Below are positions 8,901 through 14,120 of a DNA stretch of 14,120 bases, piece by piece. The position numbers and the translations under genes were made by a program. Position 1 is the first letter of the stretch, and each line of letters starts with the position of its first letter. The notes beneath the pieces were generated by a model. The model was not told where the DNA came from and ran no database searches. It saw only the letters and a program-made list of their open reading frames with translations. The stretch spans positions 1-14,120 of the forward strand of contig JAIRMK010000130.1 of the NCBI GenBank assembly GCA_031258755.1, read 5' to 3'. Source of the DNA: Prevotellaceae bacterium. GTDB lineage: Bacteria > Bacteroidota > Bacteroidia > Bacteroidales > UBA932.

Positions 8901-9095
8901 GCCCGCCACGTTGATGGTGTAGCGGCCATTGGCGTCCGTCGCAGCAGTTACGTTGGCGCCTTTTACCACCACCGACACGCCCGGCAAAGGCTGCCCGTCG
9001 GCGGCGTCGGTTACCACTCCCGACACTTGCACTTGCGCGAATACCACGCCTACGGCAAGCATCATACCGATAAAAATCAGTGTAATTTTTTTCAT
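5919..9095 (-). CDS. SusC/RagA-like TonB-dependent transporter (set A)
   Basis: A 1058-residue outer-membrane transporter. Residues 1-20 are a signal peptide (cut after VFA), about 22-95 a carboxypeptidase-regulatory-like domain (SGVVTDAADGQPLPGVSV), 101-109 a TonB-box-like segment (EDVIVVAYG), and about 115-230 the plug, including IRVRGFGSIN, VVDGAPYDG and LYGARGANGVVLVTTK. The rest is a 22-strand-type barrel ending in aromatic F (LGVNVNF). It should import a ligand captured by the SusD partner, driven by TonB. Its first 93 codons and 79-bp leader are nearly identical to those of susC-B, but the rest diverges. No canonical promoter faces this gene in the present orientation, and the recombinase gene ends 146 bases upstream on the same strand. 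I infer that the gene is silent or weakly expressed in this configuration. Confidence 0.96.
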   Translation of the reverse strand: MKKITLIFIGMMLAVGVVFAQVQVSGVVTDAADGQPLPGVSVVVKGANVTAATDANGRYTINVAGDATLVFSFIGMKTQEEAVGGRTVINVALAAEIQRLEDVIVVAYGTAKKESFVGSAGVVSSKQLAKRTVSNVTKALEGTVAGVQTTSGSGQPGSSSSIRVRGFGSINSSNAPLYVVDGAPYDGSISAISPDDIESITILKDASAGALYGARGANGVVLVTTKRGTEGNLKVNLKASWGLASRAIPRYDLMDEKDWIETNFIIYKNQAIFDSGVTPDLAGNVAIQNMLSGPTRLFGVNEQYNPYNMPISQLIDPVTGKVNPNAQLRYHQDWLDEASVDNPLRQEYQLNVSGGNKETKYYFSFGYLNEEGLIHTTSFERLSGRLNVDSQVKPWLKLGANASVSFNKTNNRSAEGDANVTNVWYAAQQMAPIYPVFEVDANGNTVYDDTGKPVYDVGPNRSSGGTPNYNSVGQLFDDKLYSNFDNLTVRTFSEIALDDDRYGFIRGLNFKVDVNATAYNARTTTYTDQRWGSGITSGGSLSKSAPRILSFTFSEILGYKRSFDKHNIDFIAGHEYYAYKSNSLTAAKTKFPFPGIYELNPGAILDDMSSAENNYTIESYLSRLKYSYADKYNFEASFRTDGSSRFHTDYRWGQFWSVGTNWRISEEDFMSGIDWLDNLSLRASYGVQGNDALLNALGYDVFYAWQSFYSLSYSNANANGSVVTSLESRELQWEKNSNFNVGIETRLFDRISLTAEFFHRVSEDMLLDVPMALSLGFDSYSDNIGSMYNRGIEFSLGIDVVKSDNFDWTLNIIGTSLTNRITKLATDRPIIDGGIIYKVGEPLYSYYLPLSAGVDPATGEQLYYVWDDKDPITDEQASEAYISSDVSKATSSRKPAGSKLPDFFGSIGSEFTILKNIDFSFLTVYSIGGVASDAMYNGFMDPLRQGINLHNNAKRAWQKPGDITDIPRLQYGSDYLPTDSYLLDASYFAIRNITLGYTLPKKWTDKIGLGSLRLYVTADNVFTFCALDGFDPVSSLTGSLSYNYTPVRTLSLGVNVNF

Positions 9096-9174
9096 AGAAT
9101 TGATTTAATGGTTAATAAATATTTTTTTTAGTACATTAAGCCATTTGATAGTAAATTTGACCGTACAAGTCAAA
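8817..9174 (-). repeat. Inverted repeat copy A (susC-A leader and first 93 codons)
   Basis: This 358-bp block is the inverted counterpart of 10720-11077. Hand alignment gives equal lengths, no gaps and about 15 mismatches: one in the 79-bp leader and about 14 in the coding part, clustered around codons 44-51. The outer end is sharp at the TTTGAC palindrome and the inner end is sharp after codon 93 (GTGGCGCTG). Because the homology reaches into the coding sequence without a gap, a crossover anywhere in it would keep the reading frame. Confidence 0.95.
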
Positions 9175-9196
9175 TTCAGTCATATTAAATCAATTC
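9097..9196 (-). repeat. 13-bp inverted repeat that may sequester the susC-A start
   Basis: GAATTGATTTAAT at 9097-9109 and its exact complement at 9184-9196 enclose 74 bases. In RNA made leftward, the distal arm lies just before the susC-A ATG (9093-9095), so pairing would bury the translation start. The upstream arm lies outside the shared block, and I see no equivalent arm upstream of susC-B. The region is AT-rich, so chance occurrence is not excluded. Confidence 0.5.
9156..9174. promoter_or_regulatory. 19-bp palindrome at the edge of repeat A, candidate recombination site or operator
   Basis: Read on the minus strand this is TTTGACTTGTACGGTCAAA: two inverted arms around TGTAC with one arm mismatch. 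It marks exactly where homology with the B copy begins. Size and form fit a core binding site of a tyrosine recombinase, but an operator is equally possible. Confidence 0.45.
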
Positions 9197-9241
9197 ATAT
9201 TGAGCAACTTAAAAATATTCGGGGTAAGAAAAAGGGGAAAA

Positions 9242-10519
9242 TCACTTTTTCGAAAAGTACGGATGCGTTAATAAACGTCGCGCATTGTCCTCTCCCGACA
9301 CACGAATATACCTCATAAAAGCTTTCTCAGTACTATGTCCGGTAATTTGCATAATAGAGATATTGGGCACACTCGCCAGAAAAGCATTGGTCGCAAAGCT
9401 CCGGCGGGCGGTGTGCGAAGTGATTAACCGATACTTCGGCTGGACGTCCCGCACTTTACTGTTGCCCTTTGAGATCAACAACTCCACCTTTTCTACCAGC
9501 CCGGCCTGTCGCCCTATTTCCTTTATGCTGGTATTAAAGGCGGAATTATTGATGGGGGGAAAACTAAAATCATATTTTTTACATATAGCCAACGCCTCGG
9601 GCGATAAGGGAATATATACCGTAGTGTCTGTTTTCTGTGTCCTTATGTGCAAAATCTTATCTACATGGTTAAAATTAGAGGGTTGCAACCGCACCAAATC
9701 GGAAAAACGCAATCCGGTGTAGCAGGCGACCACAAACATATCCCTGACTTTTTCCAATTTTCTGGACGTCGACAACTTGGCGGTACGAATACGTGTAATC
9801 TCTTCTGTGGTCAAGTAAATCTTGTCTGCCGTAACTTGCGGACAAATAAATTTCCTGCTCTTGTAAAGCAAGGATGCATTATACCCCCGCTCGGTGGCCT
9901 CGTTCATAAATAAACGGACATATTTAATCTGGTTGCTGAAATAGGCTTCGGAATAACCCGCCTTGTTCATATAGCTTTTGAATTTCGCATAAAACGACAT
10001 GTCAATATTTTGAAAATCTATCTTTTGAACATTGGTTGAAAAATCCAGCAACAGGCGGAACGTATTTTTATATTGTCTTACGGTAGACAATGACTTTGTT
10101 GTTTCGGCTTCAGAGATAAACTGCTCAATGAAAAAAAACAAACTTTTTTCACATATTTGTTCCACAGGCCGTTTTTGCTTGATATGCCTGTCAAGCGAAT
10201 CCCGCAGTATCTTGATAGCGTTCAAGTCGCCACTGTATTTAAAATGCAAAACCAGGTTTCGCACTATCTCTTCTATATGGCTAAGACGTTGGTTAAACAT
10301 GGCATAGTTAGGGAACTCCTTTGCCTCTTTTGCCCGGTTTGCCCGCTTACTCCAGAATTCGGGACGAATGCTCTCGCCAATAAAATATTTTAATGGCAAA
10401 TACTGTCTGCGCCCTTTCACCATCTTGTATCGTCCATAATGGATCATCATAAATAAACACGTTTCTTTACGCCCCTTAGGGTCTTTCAAATAAAATCGAA
10501 TCTTTGTCATATCTGTCAT
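9242..10519 (-). CDS. Tyrosine recombinase, probable invertase of the flanking susC promoters
   Basis: A complete site-specific recombinase of 425 residues from the chosen ATG (10517-10519). An in-frame ATG at 10552 would add 11 AT-rich residues (MFKLNYLINKN) outside the conserved start MTDMTKIRFYLKD. Numbered from 10552, it has an N-terminal arm-binding-type domain (about 15-100), a helical SAM-like core-binding domain (about 130-235) and a catalytic domain with every expected residue: Arg282 (GLRFSDL), Lys307 (TQKTDT), His380 and Arg383 (HTARRSF), His406 (TGHSTEK) and nucleophile Tyr415 (RYIRV). It resembles the Bacteroidota integrase family that includes conjugative-transposon integrases and resident DNA invertases. 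No phage, conjugation or att-site features surround it. It lies wholly between the two inverted susC blocks, so the likely job is inversion of its own segment. By eye it is more AT-rich than the susC genes. Confidence 0.93.
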   Translation of the reverse strand: MTDMTKIRFYLKDPKGRKETCLFMMIHYGRYKMVKGRRQYLPLKYFIGESIRPEFWSKRANRAKEAKEFPNYAMFNQRLSHIEEIVRNLVLHFKYSGDLNAIKILRDSLDRHIKQKRPVEQICEKSLFFFIEQFISEAETTKSLSTVRQYKNTFRLLLDFSTNVQKIDFQNIDMSFYAKFKSYMNKAGYSEAYFSNQIKYVRLFMNEATERGYNASLLYKSRKFICPQVTADKIYLTTEEITRIRTAKLSTSRKLEKVRDMFVVACYTGLRFSDLVRLQPSNFNHVDKILHIRTQKTDTTVYIPLSPEALAICKKYDFSFPPINNSAFNTSIKEIGRQAGLVEKVELLISKGNSKVRDVQPKYRLITSHTARRSFATNAFLASVPNISIMQITGHSTEKAFMRYIRVSGEDNARRLLTHPYFSKK

Positions 10520-10646
10520 ATTTTTGTTAATTAAATAATTTAATTTAAACATTTTTAATGAAAATTTAATACATTTACAACTTCCTTATTATCAGTGTAA
10601 AAAATTTTACTCTTTGGCCTCCATGAGGTTAAAAAAATATTTATAT

Positions 10647-10658
10647 ACAAAATTTTGT
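10647..10658. promoter_or_regulatory. 12-bp perfect palindrome upstream of the susC-B promoter
   Basis: ACAAAATTTTGT is a perfect palindrome ending 10 bases before the -33 box of the susC-B promoter. It may be a regulator-binding site, but the AT-rich context makes short palindromes common. Confidence 0.25.
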
Positions 10659-10668
10659 GCCTAAAACG

Positions 10669-10699
10669 TTTGTATATGCAAATTTATTTTTTACATTTG
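10669..10699 (+). promoter_or_regulatory. Promoter driving susC-B, inside the invertible segment
   Basis: TTTG (10669-10672), a 19-base spacer and TACATTTG (10692-10699) match the Bacteroides consensus (TTTG, 19-21 bases, TAnnTTTG) at every defined position. Transcription would start near 10706, giving a leader of about 93 bases before the susC-B ATG. The promoter lies just outside repeat B, in the unique segment, so inversion would carry it to susC-A. On the opposite strand TAAATTTG (10679-10686) could be the -7 box of a divergent recombinase promoter, but its nearest TTTG is 24 bases away. Confidence 0.72.
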
Positions 10700-10709
10700 C
10701 AAAATGTAA
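10691..10709. promoter_or_regulatory. 19-bp palindrome over the susC-B -7 box, candidate operator
   Basis: TTACATTTGCAAAATGTAA has perfect 8-bp inverted arms around GCA. It covers the -7 element and the expected transcription start of the susC-B promoter, so a protein bound here would block transcription. It could serve a repressor or the recombinase itself; no regulator gene is present in the window. Confidence 0.5.
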
Positions 10710-10719
10710 CCAAATTGTG

Positions 10720-10738
10720 TTTGACTTGTACAGTCAAA
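10720..10738. promoter_or_regulatory. 19-bp palindrome at the edge of repeat B, candidate recombination site or operator
   Basis: TTTGACTTGTACAGTCAAA has perfect 7-bp arms around TGTAC and is the first sequence of the shared block. The A copy differs by one base in one arm. With transcription from the susC-B promoter it falls within the leader RNA, where it could also form a short hairpin. Confidence 0.45.
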
Positions 10739-11077
10739 TTTACTATCAAATGGCTTAATGTACTAAAAAAAATATTTATTAACCATTAAATCAATTCTAT
10801 GAAAAAAATTACACTGATTTTATTCGGTATGATGCTTGCCGCAGGCGTGGTATTCGCGCAAGTGCAAGTGTCTGGAGTGGTAACCGACGCCGCCGACGGG
10901 CAGCCTTTGCCGGGCGTGTCGGTGGTGCTAAAAGGCGCCAACGTGTCCTCCGCGACGGACGCCAATGGCCGCTACACCATTAACGTGGCGGGCGATGCGA
11001 CCCTCGTATTCTCCTTTATCGGGATGAAGACGCAGGAAGAGGCCGTGGGCGGGCGCACGGTGATTAATGTGGCGCTG
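10720..11077 (+). repeat. Inverted repeat copy B (susC-B leader and first 93 codons)
   Basis: This is the partner of 8817-9174 in opposite orientation. It holds the leader from the TTTGAC palindrome and codons 1-93 of susC-B (signal peptide and regulatory-like domain). The unique segment between the two copies is 9175-10719 (1545 bp) and contains the recombinase gene and one outward promoter. Downstream of codon 93 the two susC sequences diverge immediately at nucleotide level. Confidence 0.95.
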
Positions 11078-13768
11078 GAGACGGAGGCCAAACAGTTGGA
11101 AGAAGTGATTGTAGTGGCCTACGGCGCAATAAAGCGCGAGGCGAAAACAGGCGCGGTAGTGGCCGTGAGCGGTGACAAAATTTCCGAAACGCCGGTGGTT
11201 TCGCTCGACAAGGCGCTCACCGGTAAGATGGCCGGCGTATCAATCACAGCCTCCTCAGGACAACCCGGCGCAAGCACGGATATCCGTATCCGCGGCACAT
11301 CATCTATCAACGCTGGGAACAACCCCTTGTGGGTTATTGACGGTATCCCGGTAATGTCGGGAAATGCCACTGACTTCCTGAACACCGGCAACGTCATGGC
11401 GTCAATTAACCCGAACGATATTGAATCAATAACCGTGCTGAAAGACGCCGCCGCCGCCTCGGTGTACGGTTCGCGTGCGGCCAACGGCGTTATCCTCGTT
11501 ACCACCAAGAGCGGGAAAGAAGGGCAAGCCAAATTCACGGTACGTGCAAAATACGGAACTTCATGGCTGGCCAACGATAACGGTTTCGGCATCATGAGCG
11601 CAGAACAGTTGCTCGCCTACCAAAGAGATGCGGTACGGAACGCCGGCCTGGATCCCGACAACCCAACAGGCACTTACTACCGTCCGCAGGAGTTATTGAG
11701 CCGCCCGTTGACCAACTGGATGGAGCACTTCACCCGCATGGGCAATATCCAGGAATATGAGGTGAACGCTTCCGGCGGCAATGCCAGGGGTAAATACTAC
11801 AGTTCGGTGGACTATAACAAGGCCGAGGGTATATATTATGGTATCGACTTCCAAAAGTTCACGGCACGCCTCAATGCCGACTACAAGCTCACCGATGCCC
11901 TGGAAACCGGCGTACGCATCAATGCGGCCTACGTGGAAGGAAACGACGTGCCCATGCAGAATTTGTACTATTCCAACCCTGCTTTTGCCGGCATGATGAT
12001 TCTTCCCTGGACGCCCGCTTATAACCCCGATGGCACCCATAACGTGGATATTCCCGAAAACAGTAACTCGAACCCCCGCGCTACGGCCGAATACGACGAC
12101 CAGTTCGGGAAACAGTACCAGATATTGGGAAACATCTACCTGCAATGGAAACCGTGGAAAGGAATTACCGTGAAGACGACCAATGCCATAGAAGGTATCT
12201 TCGGGGAAGGCCGCCGCTACTGGTCGCCCGAAACAAACGAGGGGCAGGCTACATTACAAACGACCACCAACAGGTACATCCAGCTTACCACATCGAACAC
12301 GGTGAGCTACGACAATGTATTTTTCGACGACCACACCGTGCGGTTGCTGGCCGGACAGGAAGCCATGAGCCGCAAGGAAAATTATTATTATATCTCTGCG
12401 CCCGGCGTTGACCCGGCCATCCCCTATCCGCAAACAGCGCCGGCCGCCGGCGTGGAAGGGGAGTACGGCTATGCAGCGCGCGCTTTGTTGTCCTTCTTCG
12501 GCATCCTTGATTACAACTGGCAATCGAAGTACTTCCTGCAAGCCTCTGTGCGCGCCGACGGCAGTTCCCTGTTCGGAAGCAGCAACAAATGGGGAACCTT
12601 CTGGTCGGTAGGCGGCTCGTGGAACATCAACCAGGAAGACTTCATGAAAGACTTTTCATTCATCAACCTGCTGAAACTGCGCGTAAGTTACGGCGTAAAC
12701 GGGAATAATAACATCTTGCCCTACCGCGCATACGGCGTATATGCCGCCACGCAATACAACGGCGTTACCGGCATGTTGCCCTCACGGCCTGAAAACGAAA
12801 ACCTGTCGTGGGAGAAGAACCACACCTGGAACGTGGGACTCGACTTCAGCCTGTTCGACCGCTTGCACGGTAATTTCGACGTGTATGACCGTTTAACCAA
12901 AGACATGTTGCTCGACAAAAACGTGCCGCAAACCACCGGGTTCTCTGTAAACTTCATGAACATCGGCTCGCTGCGCAACAAGGGCGTGGAACTGCAACTG
13001 AATGGCGACATCATCAAAACAAAAGACATCCTGTGGAACATCGGCGCAAACATTGCATTTAACAATACCGAAATTCTGGAACTCGGCGACAATGAGGAAA
13101 TCGCCTATGTTGACGACAGTCGCCTGCGGCACGTCGTAGGAAAATCGCTGTACACCTTCCGCCTGCTCGACTACTACGGCGTTGACCCCACCAACGGCGA
13201 CGCGCTGTTCCGCACGGCCGACGGCACGCTTACCAAAGACTACAATCAGGCGCAGTATGTATATCCCGCTTCGCCTGAACCTAAGTTCACAGGAGGTTTC
13301 AATACCTCTTTCTCATGGAAAGGCATTAGCTTCGACGCTTTCTTTGAATTTAAAGGTGGTAACCATGTGATGATTATCGAACGCCGCTACCTTGAGTCTG
13401 ATGGTAACCAAATGACGCAGAACCAGGTAAACACCGCCCTGAACTATTGGAAACAACCGGGCGATACCGGCGTAAATCCCAAACCCGTTGCGGGAAATTC
13501 CACGAACAGCTACAGTTTCAGCACCACCCGCTTTCTGCAAAAAGGCGATTACCTTCGCCTGAAAGACCTCACCATCTCCTACACCCTGCCCAAGCGTATC
13601 GTGGAACAGGCCAAATTAAACTCGGTGAAGTTTTATGTGAGTGCACAAAACCTCTATACATTTCACGATGTGGACTTCTGGGACCCCGAACGCGGCGTAA
13701 CCGGTATAGGATATGGCGTATATCCCATGAGCAAATCGTTTGTCGGAGGAGTGGAAATATCATTTTAA
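10799..13768 (+). CDS. SusC/RagA-like TonB-dependent transporter (set B)
   Basis: A 989-residue outer-membrane transporter. It has a signal peptide (1-20, cut after VFA), a carboxypeptidase-regulatory-like domain (about 22-95), a TonB-box-like EEVIVVAYG (101-109) and a plug (about 115-240) with DIRIRGTSSIN, WVIDGIPV and SVYGSRAANGVILVTTK. The remainder is a barrel ending in VGGVEISF. After codon 93 it differs strongly from susC-A, and the barrel is about 70 residues shorter, so the two transporters probably take different ligands or present different surface loops. It has a canonical promoter about 100 bases upstream and is the set expected to be expressed in the orientation sequenced. A susD-like gene follows after 22 bases, as in set A. 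Confidence 0.96.
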   Translation: MKKITLILFGMMLAAGVVFAQVQVSGVVTDAADGQPLPGVSVVLKGANVSSATDANGRYTINVAGDATLVFSFIGMKTQEEAVGGRTVINVALETEAKQLEEVIVVAYGAIKREAKTGAVVAVSGDKISETPVVSLDKALTGKMAGVSITASSGQPGASTDIRIRGTSSINAGNNPLWVIDGIPVMSGNATDFLNTGNVMASINPNDIESITVLKDAAAASVYGSRAANGVILVTTKSGKEGQAKFTVRAKYGTSWLANDNGFGIMSAEQLLAYQRDAVRNAGLDPDNPTGTYYRPQELLSRPLTNWMEHFTRMGNIQEYEVNASGGNARGKYYSSVDYNKAEGIYYGIDFQKFTARLNADYKLTDALETGVRINAAYVEGNDVPMQNLYYSNPAFAGMMILPWTPAYNPDGTHNVDIPENSNSNPRATAEYDDQFGKQYQILGNIYLQWKPWKGITVKTTNAIEGIFGEGRRYWSPETNEGQATLQTTTNRYIQLTTSNTVSYDNVFFDDHTVRLLAGQEAMSRKENYYYISAPGVDPAIPYPQTAPAAGVEGEYGYAARALLSFFGILDYNWQSKYFLQASVRADGSSLFGSSNKWGTFWSVGGSWNINQEDFMKDFSFINLLKLRVSYGVNGNNNILPYRAYGVYAATQYNGVTGMLPSRPENENLSWEKNHTWNVGLDFSLFDRLHGNFDVYDRLTKDMLLDKNVPQTTGFSVNFMNIGSLRNKGVELQLNGDIIKTKDILWNIGANIAFNNTEILELGDNEEIAYVDDSRLRHVVGKSLYTFRLLDYYGVDPTNGDALFRTADGTLTKDYNQAQYVYPASPEPKFTGGFNTSFSWKGISFDAFFEFKGGNHVMIIERRYLESDGNQMTQNQVNTALNYWKQPGDTGVNPKPVAGNSTNSYSFSTTRFLQKGDYLRLKDLTISYTLPKRIVEQAKLNSVKFYVSAQNLYTFHDVDFWDPERGVTGIGYGVYPMSKSFVGGVEISF

Positions 13769-13790
13769 CAATAAAAAAACAGATTGAACT

Positions 13791-14120
13791 ATGAAAAAAA
13801 TACTACTCATTGCAATAATAGCCACCTTTAGCGGTGCGGGATGCTCGGATTTCCTGACCGAAGACCCTATTTTGAGCCAAAGCAACCAATTGACGCTGGC
13901 CGACTATGAAGGCCTGTCGAAATCGGTGCATGGCGCCTACAGTCCGCTGGTATCAGCCAACTGGTACGGCGCAGCCTTTGTCCTCGATGCCGAAATGCGC
14001 TCGGGCAACGGTAAAATAAACATCGATTACTCCTCTGGGCGCTACACGGTGCCTTATAACCTGAATTACACCTCTACCACCACCTCCGCTTTGTGGGGCT
14101 ATGCTTATTATGTAATTTCG
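13791..14120 (+). CDS. SusD/RagB-like outer-membrane lipoprotein (set B), 3' end off window
   Basis: The first 110 codons of a SusD-type gene, open to the right edge. The signal peptide MKKILLIAIIATFSGAGC gives lipid-attached Cys18, followed by SDFLTEDP, the standard SusD opening with an acidic surface-export-like stretch. The motifs LTLADYEGLSKSVHGAYSPL and WGYAYYVIS match the N-terminal helical region of the family. It starts 22 bases after the susC-B stop and should form the lid of that transporter. It shows little likeness to the set A SusD beyond the family pattern, so the whole B pair differs from the A pair. Only about one fifth of the usual length is visible. Confidence 0.9.
   Translation, partial: MKKILLIAIIATFSGAGCSDFLTEDPILSQSNQLTLADYEGLSKSVHGAYSPLVSANWYGAAFVLDAEMRSGNGKINIDYSSGRYTVPYNLNYTSTTTSALWGYAYYVIS

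Noticed and set aside
8652..9131. 159-codon plus-strand open frame covering inverted repeat A
   Set aside because: It is antisense to the susC-A N-terminal region; the open frame follows from GC-rich codon composition, and no domain is recognisable.
9242..10552. Recombinase as the integrase of a prophage or conjugative element
   Set aside because: No phage or transfer genes, tRNA or att-like direct repeats are present; inverted susC blocks flank it instead, which points to a resident invertase.
8817..11077. The inverted blocks as ends of an insertion sequence or composite transposon
   Set aside because: They contain intact susC coding sequence, no terminal target duplication was seen, and the only enzyme is a tyrosine recombinase, not a transposase.
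11119..13763. Minus-strand frames of 64-158 codons opposite susC-B
   Set aside because: They are shadows of a full-length SusC gene with all family motifs.

Overview
The window looks like a chromosomal segment of a Bacteroidota bacterium, most likely order Bacteroidales with a type IX secretion system. The reasons are two SusC/SusD-type outer-membrane transporter pairs, lipoproteins with acidic residues just after the lipobox cysteine, promoters of the Bacteroides type (TTTG, then TAnnTTTG about 20 bases later), starts without Shine-Dalgarno sequences, and a secreted protease that ends in a gliding-motility/T9SS type-B sorting domain. No tRNA, rRNA, CRISPR array or insertion sequence was seen.

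Layout. Positions 1-2444 (minus) hold a subtilisin-like protease with three bacterial Ig-like (BIG2) repeats; its C-terminal end lies off the left edge. Positions 2543-3153 (minus) hold a VapBC-like toxin-antitoxin pair with a 4-base overlap and its own promoter. A strong hairpin at 3224-3262 separates this pair from an operon of lipoprotein (3386-4276), susD-like (4317-5900) and susC-like (5919-9095) genes, transcribed leftward in the order susC, susD, lipoprotein; call this set A. Positions 9242-10519 (minus) hold a complete tyrosine recombinase. From 10799 a second susC-like gene (set B, plus) runs rightward, followed by a susD-like gene cut by the right edge.

The main finding is the centre of the window. 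The two susC genes point away from each other and begin with near-identical 358-bp blocks in inverted orientation (8817-9174 and 10720-11077). Each block covers 79 bp of leader plus the first 93 codons. My hand alignment has no gaps and about 15 mismatches. Beyond codon 93 the two proteins diverge. Between the blocks lies a unique 1545-bp segment that carries the recombinase gene and one canonical promoter (10669-10699), which points at susC-B only. No comparable promoter faces susC-A.

This is the expected architecture of a self-encoded ON/OFF inversion switch: flipping the segment would move the promoter from operon B to operon A. Secondary signals support regulation. A 19-bp palindrome sits at the outer edge of each block, a second 19-bp palindrome covers the -7 box of the B promoter, and a 13-bp inverted repeat found only on the A side could pair with the sequence just before the susC-A start codon in read-through RNA. 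Inversion itself cannot be shown from one sequence; the model is inferred from structure and from known SusC/SusD inversion systems in Bacteroides.
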